A stretch of DNA of 5,023 nucleotides from Actinomycetes bacterium (GTDB lineage: Bacteria; Actinomycetota; Acidimicrobiia; Acidimicrobiales; Acidimicrobiaceae), in contig JAKAOC010000226.1 of NCBI GenBank assembly GCA_021823385.1, positions 1 through 5,023 of the forward strand. Reading direction: 5' to 3'. The notes under the pieces were generated by a model. The model was not told the DNA's origin and searched no databases. It saw only the letters and a program-made list of their open reading frames with translations. The stretch's first letter is position 1; every line of letters begins with the position of its first letter. Both the position numbers and the translations under genes were made by a program. Positions 1 through 5,023 of the stretch are shown here, piece by piece.

Positions 1-9
1 AGCCTGACC

Positions 10-288
10 TTGGCCAAGCGCACCATGTGGTTCGGCATCGGAGCCGCGCTCGGCGCGTCCGCCGGTGTATGGGCAAAGCAGAAGTTCGATCGCAAGGTCG
101 CTTCGTCCACCCCGCTTCAGGTCGGTCTCGAGGCGGTGGCCGGCACCAGGAAACTGGCCAAGGCTGCGCGCCATGCACTCGTGGCGGGAAACGCTGAGGC
201 ACAGGCAACCGCCGAGCGACTGAAGGATGAGATGCTCAGGCGAAACCCGGCGATCCAAGGCCAGGACAGCTCCCGCTCAAGTAGGTAA
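10..288 (+). CDS. Small single-pass membrane protein, DUF6167-like; 5' end uncertain
   Basis: Function is unknown. Seen: a protein of about 92 residues if it starts at TTG 10, with one hydrophobic, glycine/alanine-rich segment at residues 6-22. This segment is preceded by basic residues (AKR) and followed by a charged stretch (KQKFDRK), so it is probably a single membrane helix. The rest is a soluble, alanine- and charge-rich, helix-prone tail ending in a polar Ser/Arg stretch. The pattern WF-x-x-G-A-A...GVWA-x-x-K...R followed by S-T-P resembles small actinobacterial proteins of the DUF6167 type, which usually lie just upstream of alaS; this is recalled from family knowledge, not searched. 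The frame is open to the left edge. TTG 10, ATG 25 or a start outside the window are all possible, and no Shine-Dalgarno sequence is visible before either internal candidate. A TGA at 5-7 in another frame could end an upstream gene. The gene converges on rel with a 13-nt gap. That it is a gene is fairly sure; the family is moderately sure. Confidence 0.65.
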   Translation: MAKRTMWFGIGAALGASAGVWAKQKFDRKVASSTPLQVGLEAVAGTRKLAKAARHALVAGNAEAQATAERLKDEMLRRNPAIQGQDSSRSSR

Positions 289-317
289 CCGATCGGTCCC
301 GCTAACGCGGCTTAGCC
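288..317. terminator. Short palindromes in the convergent gap; weak terminator candidate
   Basis: The gap between the two convergent stop codons holds a perfect 10-bp palindrome, ACCGATCGGT (288-297). Next to it is a 4-bp stem with a 4-nt loop, CCGC-TAAC-GCGG (299-310), and then GGCTTAGCC (309-317), a 4-bp inverted repeat with a 1-nt centre. The last two run into the 3' end of rel. No T-run follows on either strand, so this is not a canonical intrinsic terminator. The position is where a bidirectional terminator would be expected, but stems this short arise easily by chance in GC-rich DNA. Confidence 0.2.
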
Positions 318-2545
318 ACCGTGCCCGGGAAGACGCCTGGAATGGGTCCGGCTTCGCCGCCGCCCTCCACTACCCGATAGGCGTCGTAGACGCCCTCCAG
401 GCGGCGAAGCGCCGAAAGCACCGACTCGAGATGGCTCGGGTCGGCCAGCTCGAATTCGAAGCGCATCCTCGAGATCCGGTCTACGCCGGCCTGGGAGGAT
501 GATGCCAGGATGTTGAGATGATGCTCTGAAAGCACCCTGGCCACGTCAGCCAATAGCCTGGAACGGTCCAGGGCGCGAATTTCGATCTGGGCGACGAATA
601 CCGAGTTGGAGGTGTCGCGGTCCCACTCCACCTCGATCAGCCGCTCCTCTGAGCTGGCGGCCAGCGCGGCCGCATTTGCACACCCGACTCTGTGTACCGA
701 GACCCCGCGTCCCCGGGTTACAAAACCGATGATCTCATCGCCGGGAACCGGTGAACAGCACCGCGAAAAGCGGATGACGACGTCGTCCAAGCCCTCAACG
801 TATACTCCTGGGGACCTGCGCTTGCGGCTCATCCGGCGGCTGGGGCTGACGGTTACCGGCAGCTGCACCTCTGACTCTTCAGGTGCCAGGTCGCGCACTA
901 GCCGCTGCACCGCCGACTTGGCCGAAATGTGCCCTTCCCCGATGGCGGCGTACATCGCCTCCAGGTCCGCGAAGCCGAGCCTTGACGCAAGCTTGGGAAG
1001 CGCATCGGCGCTCTGCAGCTTCTGGACCGGCAGCCCCTCCTTGCGCATCGTCTTCAGGAGGTCCTCGCGGCCACTCTCGATTGAATCCTCGCGGCGCTCA
1101 CGCGAGAACCACTGGCGAATCTTGTTGCGCGCCCTCGGTGTGGCCACGATCGCGAGCCAGTCCCGGGAGGGTCCCGCCGTCGCCACCTTGGAGGTAAATA
1201 TCTCCACCGTGTCGCCCGACTTCAGCTGCGACTCGAGCGGCACCAACCTGCCGTTCACCTTGGCTCCGATGCAGCGGTGACCGACTTCGGTGTGAATGGT
1301 GTAAGCGAAGTCCACCGGCGTGGCCTTGGCCGGAAGGGACACCACCTTGCCCTTGGGAGTGAAAACGTACACCTCGTCGAGCTCGAGATCCAGTTTCAGA
1401 TTCTCGAGAAACTCCACCGGATCGGGAGTGTCGCGCTGCCAATCCAGGATGCGGCCCAGCCATGCCATCTCCGATTGGCTCGAACCCTCCTTGTACCCCC
1501 AGTGAGCTGCGATGCCGAACTCGGCGCGGCGGTGCATCTCCAAGGTGCGGATCTGCACCTCCAGCGGATTACCGCCCTGGGAAACCACCGTGGTGTGCAA
1601 AGACTGGTAGAGGTTGAACTTGGGCGTGTTGATGTAGTCCTTGAATCGCCCGGGAACCGGGTTCCACAACGAGTGCACCACCCCTAGTGCCGCCCAGCAG
1701 TCCTTCTCCGTCTCGCAGATGATCCGCAGGCCGATGATGTCGTAGATGTCGTCGAATTCCTTGGACTTGACGACCATCTTCTCGTAGATCGACCACAGGT
1801 GCTTGGGGCGCCCGCGGACATCCGCCCGGATGCCCACCTCGGCCAGCCGGTCGGTCGCCATCTTGAGCAGCACGTTGAGGGAGTGCTCCCGCTCCGGCGA
1901 GCGCATCTGCACCATCTGCTCGATCTCGGCGTAACGCCGCGGATGCAGCACCGCGAAGGCGAGATCCTCGAGTTGCCAGCGGATCTCCTGGATACCCAGC
2001 CGGTGCGCCAGAGGCGCATAGATGTCCATCGTCTCCTGTGCGATCCGGCGTTGTTTCCACTCCGGCAGCACCGCCAGGGTGCGCATGTTGTGAAGCCGGT
2101 CGGCAAGCTTGATGATGAGGACCCTGGGGTCCTTGGCCATGGCGATCAGCATCTTACGCACGGTGGCCGCTTGCTGGGCCTCCTTGGAGTCGAAGCTGAG
2201 CCGGTCGAGCTTGGTAACCCCGTCGACGATCTGGGCCACCGCCGGACTGAAGGTGGAGGAAATGTCGGTCAGCCGGGTGGCGGTGTCCTCGACGGTGTCG
2301 TGGAGTAGGGCTGCCGAGATGGTTGTCGCGTCCACACCGATCTCCGCAACGATCTGCGCCACCGCGATCGGATGGGTGACATACGGCTCGCCGGAGCGGC
2401 GGAACTGACCCTCATGGGCTCCGATGGCGGCATGGAAAGCGAGTTCGATGGGAGAGGCGTCATCCTCCGGATGGCGCTGGCGAAAAGCGGACAGCAGTCG
2501 GTCGAGAAGCCTCGTCTCGAACCCAACTGCTACCCCAGGCACCAT
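302..2545 (-). CDS. relA: Bifunctional (p)ppGpp synthetase/hydrolase, Rel (RelA/SpoT family)
   Basis: Cytoplasmic stringent-response enzyme that makes (p)ppGpp from ATP and GDP/GTP and hydrolyses it back. The 747 residues match the usual length and all expected domains are present. The HD hydrolase (about 35-200) keeps H58, H82-D83, E86-D87, D149 and N153, so it should be active. The synthetase (about 240-350) has GRPKH (245-249), YDIIGLR with D269, YQSLH (313-317) and EVQIRT with E329. Its RFKD (300-303) is the RXKD motif of bifunctional enzymes, not the EXDD of synthesis-only RelA. TGS follows at about 390-452, a helical region at about 455-555, a zinc-finger-like domain with C596, C597, H618 and C622, and a C-terminal ACT domain at about 650-727 with a short Gly/Pro-rich tail. 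ATG 2545 is favoured as start: an in-frame TAA lies three codons upstream, and apart from the adjacent GTG no ATG, GTG or TTG occurs before the HD domain. No Shine-Dalgarno sequence is visible. The gene is 56 nt downstream of secF. Also named rel or rsh. Confidence 0.97.
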   Translation of the reverse strand: MVPGVAVGFETRLLDRLLSAFRQRHPEDDASPIELAFHAAIGAHEGQFRRSGEPYVTHPIAVAQIVAEIGVDATTISAALLHDTVEDTATRLTDISSTFSPAVAQIVDGVTKLDRLSFDSKEAQQAATVRKMLIAMAKDPRVLIIKLADRLHNMRTLAVLPEWKQRRIAQETMDIYAPLAHRLGIQEIRWQLEDLAFAVLHPRRYAEIEQMVQMRSPEREHSLNVLLKMATDRLAEVGIRADVRGRPKHLWSIYEKMVVKSKEFDDIYDIIGLRIICETEKDCWAALGVVHSLWNPVPGRFKDYINTPKFNLYQSLHTTVVSQGGNPLEVQIRTLEMHRRAEFGIAAHWGYKEGSSQSEMAWLGRILDWQRDTPDPVEFLENLKLDLELDEVYVFTPKGKVVSLPAKATPVDFAYTIHTEVGHRCIGAKVNGRLVPLESQLKSGDTVEIFTSKVATAGPSRDWLAIVATPRARNKIRQWFSRERREDSIESGREDLLKTMRKEGLPVQKLQSADALPKLASRLGFADLEAMYAAIGEGHISAKSAVQRLVRDLAPEESEVQLPVTVSPSRRMSRKRRSPGVYVEGLDDVVIRFSRCCSPVPGDEIIGFVTRGRGVSVHRVGCANAAALAASSEERLIEVEWDRDTSNSVFVAQIEIRALDRSRLLADVARVLSEHHLNILASSSQAGVDRISRMRFEFELADPSHLESVLSALRRLEGVYDAYRVVEGGGEAGPIPGVFPGTVAKPR

Positions 2546-2579
2546 AGATACAAATTACACCATTGAAGGTGGCTCCAAA
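2546..2579 (-). promoter_or_regulatory. Candidate rel promoter, leaderless geometry
   Basis: Read on the minus strand, the gap between secF and rel contains TTTGGA (2579-2574), a 16-nt spacer and TAATTT (2557-2552). TAATTT fits the TANNNT form of an actinobacterial housekeeping -10 box. The six bases GTATCT (2551-2546) separate it from the rel ATG, so the expected transcription start falls on or next to the A of that ATG. The segment is clearly more AT-rich than its surroundings, and no ribosome-binding site is present. This supports a leaderless rel mRNA. The -35 match is only partial. Confidence 0.5.
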
Positions 2580-2601
2580 CCACCCATCGACGGCGGCGTG
2601 G

Positions 2602-3858
2602 TCAGCGGCGCTTGTGGCCCTGCCTACGCCTCGGGGTCGACGAGGTGCGCTGTCCGGGCTCCACAAGCTTGGGCCGCTTGCGCTCGCCCTCAGCAGCTTC
2701 CGGCGCCGGCGTTCCGGCGGCCGGGATGGCCCCCTCCGCCGCAGTTTCACCCAGGGTGTCGCCCTGTCGGTCCTGCTGCGCGGCAGCCTGCTTGGCCGCT
2801 CGCTTGCCCGCCTTGGACTCCGTCTGGCTCTTGGCTATGCGATCCGCCAACGCCTTGTATCGTGGCTCCCTCTCTTTGAGCTGAGCGAGAACAGGTGAAG
2901 CGATGAAGATCGAGGAGTATGCCCCGGTTGTCAGCCCGACAAAGAGCGCCAGACCGAAGTCCTGGAGGGTCGTCGCCCCGAGCAGCTCGGCCCCGATCAG
3001 CAGCACCGAGAGGATCGGGATGATGGCAACGATGGAGGTGTTGAGCGAACGCATCAAGACCTGGTTCATCGAAGCGTCAACCGCGTCGGAGTAGGTCATG
3101 CGGCCGGAGTTGACCATCCCCTTCACGTTCTCTTGAACCCGGTCGAAGACCACGATCGTGTCATACAGCGAGTAGCCCAAGATGGTAAGCACTGCGATCA
3201 CGGTCGCCGGAGTCACCTGGAACCCGACGATCGCGTAAACGCCGACCGTCACCAATATGTCATGCACCACCGCTATGAGCGCCGCGACGGCCATCTTCAA
3301 CTCGAACCGCACGGTTATGTAAAGCGTTATGGCGATAAAGAAGCCGATAAGGGCGCGGAGGGCCTTCGAGGTGATCTCCCCGCCCCAGGTAGGCCCGACG
3401 TCGTTCAGGGAAACATGATTGGCGGGAACATGGGCTGCCGCTGCCAGCGCGTCGGTCACCTTGCTTTCGAGCGTCGCCTTTTCGGAGGCAGGATAGACCG
3501 AAAGGTCGGCCTGCACTTCGATGGTCGTGGAGGAGCCGGATCCGAGACTTACCACCGTCAACTGCTTGACGCCCGTTGAGGCAACGGCATTCCGCGCCTG
3601 CGTGACAGTGAGTTGGGTGTTGGTGACTTCCCAAGAGGTGCCGCCCTTGAATTCGATCCCGAGGTTGAGCCCTCGAATGCCAAGGGCCGCAAGCCCGACG
3701 AGGATTACAACGGAAGAGAGCAGGTACCACCGCCTGCGGTGTGCGACGAACTGGAAGGCGGTGCCGCCATGGTAGAGGCGGTGGAAGATCGAACCTTCCT
3801 CTTGGTGCTCGGGCGCGACCGGCAATACCGCTCCTGCGGCCTCTTTAGCCTTGGCCAT
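2602..3858 (-). CDS. secF: Protein-export membrane protein SecF
   Basis: Membrane subunit of the SecDF accessory complex, which couples the proton-motive force to late steps of Sec-dependent export. Numbered from ATG 3858 (418 residues): a cytoplasmic N-terminus, TM1 at about 44-64, then the extracytoplasmic P1 domain beginning near NLGIEFKGGTSWEV (65-78). TM2-TM6 lie at roughly 167-183, 189-211, 217-239, 275-295 and 301-324. Family motifs include VHD in TM3 (H199-D200) and GYSLYDTIVVFDR in TM4. There D233 corresponds to the conserved membrane aspartate proposed for proton conduction, followed by D239-R240. A polar tail of about 90 residues follows TM6, rich in Lys, Arg, Ala and Gln and ending in a basic cluster; it looks disordered. 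A GTG directly before the ATG (3861) could be the start, but the GAGGGGAGG Shine-Dalgarno is better spaced for the ATG. The gene overlaps the end of secD and is probably translationally coupled to it. Confidence 0.95.
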   Translation of the reverse strand: MAKAKEAAGAVLPVAPEHQEEGSIFHRLYHGGTAFQFVAHRRRWYLLSSVVILVGLAALGIRGLNLGIEFKGGTSWEVTNTQLTVTQARNAVASTGVKQLTVVSLGSGSSTTIEVQADLSVYPASEKATLESKVTDALAAAAHVPANHVSLNDVGPTWGGEITSKALRALIGFFIAITLYITVRFELKMAVAALIAVVHDILVTVGVYAIVGFQVTPATVIAVLTILGYSLYDTIVVFDRVQENVKGMVNSGRMTYSDAVDASMNQVLMRSLNTSIVAIIPILSVLLIGAELLGATTLQDFGLALFVGLTTGAYSSIFIASPVLAQLKEREPRYKALADRIAKSQTESKAGKRAAKQAAAQQDRQGDTLGETAAEGAIPAAGTPAPEAAEGERKRPKLVEPGQRTSSTPRRRQGHKRR

Positions 3859-5023
3859 CACGCCTCCCCTCGGTTTGCCGCGAGTCCGCGCGCGACGCCC
3901 AGCCAGCGCGCTTCGGTAAAGGTCCGGTTCCTTCCCAACAACTGGACCAGCGGCCTGGTGAACGTCCAGGAGGTCGCTACGTCGAGCACCGTGGAGAGCC
4001 CGAGGAAGAAGGCGAAGCCTCGAACCGGGCCGATCGATAGCAGGTAAAGGAGGAGTGCGCCTATGAATGAGACCAGGTCAGCCGCCACGATGGTGCGGAA
4101 GGCCTTCTTGAAGCCCTTGTCAACCGACACTCGAACACTGCGGCCCTCCCTCACCTCGTCCTTTAATCGTTCGAAAAAGACGACGTATGAGTCGACGGTC
4201 ACCCCGATCGACACAATTAGCCCTGTCACCCCCGAAAGATCGAGCGTCAGGCCGCTGGTGTGGCCGATATAGGAGATGATGCCCCACAAAAGAGCTGCGG
4301 TTGTGGCCAGCCCGAGCACGACCACTATGCCTAGGGCGCGATAGTAGAAAATCATGTAGAGCATGACAGCGGCCAGGCCGACCAATCCGGCGAACACGCC
4401 GGCCTTGAGGCTGGCGGAGCCGAGCGTCGGGGAGACGGTCTGCACCGTCTGCTGCACGAGCTGAACCGGCAGCGCGCCGTAACGAAGCACCAAGGCCAGG
4501 TCGTTTGCCTGGGTCTGGGTGAAGGAGCCGGTGATCTGGCCCTGCCCGCCAAAGGAAGTGCTATTGATGGTCGGTGCCGAGACCACCACGCCATCGAGAA
4601 CTATCGCCATCTGGTGCTGGTAGTACTTGGAGGCCAGGGCATCGAACTTGGGCGATCCCGACTTGGTCAGGCTGAATTGCACGATCCAGTTCCCGCTCGA
4701 GTCCAGCCCGGCGAAGGCGGTCTTCAGAGCCGAGCCACTCAGCAACGATGGTCCGAGCACGTAGCGGCCGACCACCGTATTGCCCGTCTTTTGTGGCAAC
4801 AGGACAGTCGCATTGGCCGTGTCCTGCTGCGGCGAGGTCGAGGGAACGTATCCCAGCAGCGTCGAGTCCGCCTGTGTGGTCGGGCAGAAAGGAACCAGGT
4901 CCTTCTTGGGGATCTTCAGCGAAGCGGGCGGCGCCGTGTATGTCGGAGCGGAGCACTGAACGATCCTGAAGCGCAGCTGGGCTGTCTGTCCGATAATCTT
5001 CAGCGCCTGGTTCACATAGATCG
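3858..5023 (-). CDS. secD: Protein translocase subunit SecD, C-terminal part (5' end outside window)
   Basis: Partner of SecF in the proton-driven SecDF complex of the inner membrane. The reading frame runs off the right edge, so TM1 and the first part of the P1 domain are missing. The GTG at 5015 is only an internal valine codon, because the preceding in-frame codons continue SecD-like sequence. Numbered from that valine: ALKIIGQTAQLRFR (4-17) is the family's conserved element early in P1. The remaining P1 region runs to about 190 and includes LDGVVVSAPTINSTSFGG (140-157) and QANDLALVLRYGALPV (169-184). TM helices lie at about 204-224, 228-248, 258-282, 308-328 and 331-352. GVTVDSYVVFFERLKDEVREG carries D275, equivalent to the membrane aspartate implicated in proton transfer, in the D-S-Y form rather than the D-A-N form familiar from proteobacterial SecD. 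Two cysteines, C21 and C44, lie in the extracytoplasmic part. The gene ends in TGATG, overlapping secF by 1 nt. Confidence 0.95.
   Translation of the reverse strand, partial: IYVNQALKIIGQTAQLRFRIVQCSAPTYTAPPASLKIPKKDLVPFCPTTQADSTLLGYVPSTSPQQDTANATVLLPQKTGNTVVGRYVLGPSLLSGSALKTAFAGLDSSGNWIVQFSLTKSGSPKFDALASKYYQHQMAIVLDGVVVSAPTINSTSFGGQGQITGSFTQTQANDLALVLRYGALPVQLVQQTVQTVSPTLGSASLKAGVFAGLVGLAAVMLYMIFYYRALGIVVVLGLATTAALLWGIISYIGHTSGLTLDLSGVTGLIVSIGVTVDSYVVFFERLKDEVREGRSVRVSVDKGFKKAFRTIVAADLVSFIGALLLYLLSIGPVRGFAFFLGLSTVLDVATSWTFTRPLVQLLGRNRTFTEARWLGVARGLAANRGEA
3863..3871 (-). promoter_or_regulatory. Shine-Dalgarno sequence of secF
   Basis: GAGGGGAGG on the minus strand, inside the last codons of secD. 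It is followed by CGTGATG, which contains the secD stop TGA and two candidate secF starts, GTG 3861 and ATG 3858. The GGAGG core ends 1 nt before the GTG but 4 nt before the ATG, and the upstream GAGGGG part is 7 nt from the ATG. The ATG is therefore the better-spaced start. Confidence 0.7.

Noticed and set aside
288..310. Operator or transcription-factor site at the palindrome ACCGATCGGT
   Set aside because: It sits between two convergent 3' ends where no promoter is expected; a chance palindrome or weak terminator element is more likely.
227..502. Plus-strand open frame bridging the small membrane gene and the 3' end of rel
   Set aside because: It overlaps two better-supported genes in other frames and has no coherent protein character.
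606..1280. Long plus-strand open frame of 224 codons opposite rel
   Set aside because: It lies wholly antisense to the conserved rel C-terminal half, is Ser/Arg-rich, resembles no protein I recognise, and is the kind of open frame high-GC genes produce on the opposite strand.
1799..2308. Plus-strand open frame of 169 codons, His/Leu/Gly-rich, opposite the rel HD and synthetase regions
   Set aside because: Antisense to catalytic domains under strong selection; low-complexity composition and no recognisable motif.
2563..2898. Plus-strand frames opposite the SecF tail, and a minus-strand frame at 2460-2750 crossing the rel start
   Set aside because: Arg/Pro/Ser-rich frames created by the GC-rich coding of the SecF tail; no motif, and they conflict with well-supported genes.
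3133..3579. Plus-strand open frame of 148 codons opposite secF, His/Arg/Asp-rich
   Set aside because: Complementary-strand shadow of secF membrane segments and P1 domain; no domain or plausible start context.
5013..5015. GTG at 5015 as the true start of secD
   Set aside because: The frame remains open and SecD-like upstream to the window edge, and a protein starting here would lack TM1 and the start of the P1 domain. It is an internal valine of a gene cut by the window.

Overview
This is a high-GC window of about 5 kb that looks like chromosomal housekeeping DNA from an actinobacterium (Actinomycetota). Three things point there: the SecD and SecF transmembrane motifs (VDSYVVFFERLKDE in SecD, GYSLYDTIVVFD in SecF), the secD-secF-rel gene order, and a small membrane protein resembling the actinobacterial DUF6167 family. 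I cannot place it more precisely than the phylum.

Layout from left to right: (1) about 10-288, plus strand, a small single-pass membrane protein whose 5' end lies at or beyond the window edge; (2) a 13-nt convergent gap (289-301) with short palindromes; (3) 302-2545, minus strand, a full-length bifunctional (p)ppGpp synthetase/hydrolase (Rel/RelA/SpoT); (4) a 56-nt AT-rich gap (2546-2601) holding a good candidate promoter for rel; (5) 2602-3858, minus strand, secF; (6) 3858 to the right edge, minus strand, secD, cut off at its N-terminus by the window end. The window is almost entirely coding. No stretch over 300 bases lacks a gene, and I see no RNA gene, mobile element, CRISPR array or long repeat.

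SecD and SecF are the two RND-like subunits of the accessory complex that uses the proton-motive force to help the Sec translocon complete protein export. Their genes overlap by 1 nt (4 nt if the alternative GTG start is used), so they are probably translationally coupled. Rel follows on the same strand and may receive readthrough from secDF. It also appears to have its own promoter, whose -10 box sits exactly where a leaderless transcript starting at the rel ATG would need it. Rel makes and degrades the stringent-response alarmone. The commonly intervening apt gene (adenine phosphoribosyltransferase) is absent here.

I found no evidence for a novel biological system. The most useful observations are the apparent leaderless start of rel, the cysteine pair in the extracytoplasmic part of SecD, the basic tail of SecF, and the departure from the usual actinobacterial gene neighbourhood.
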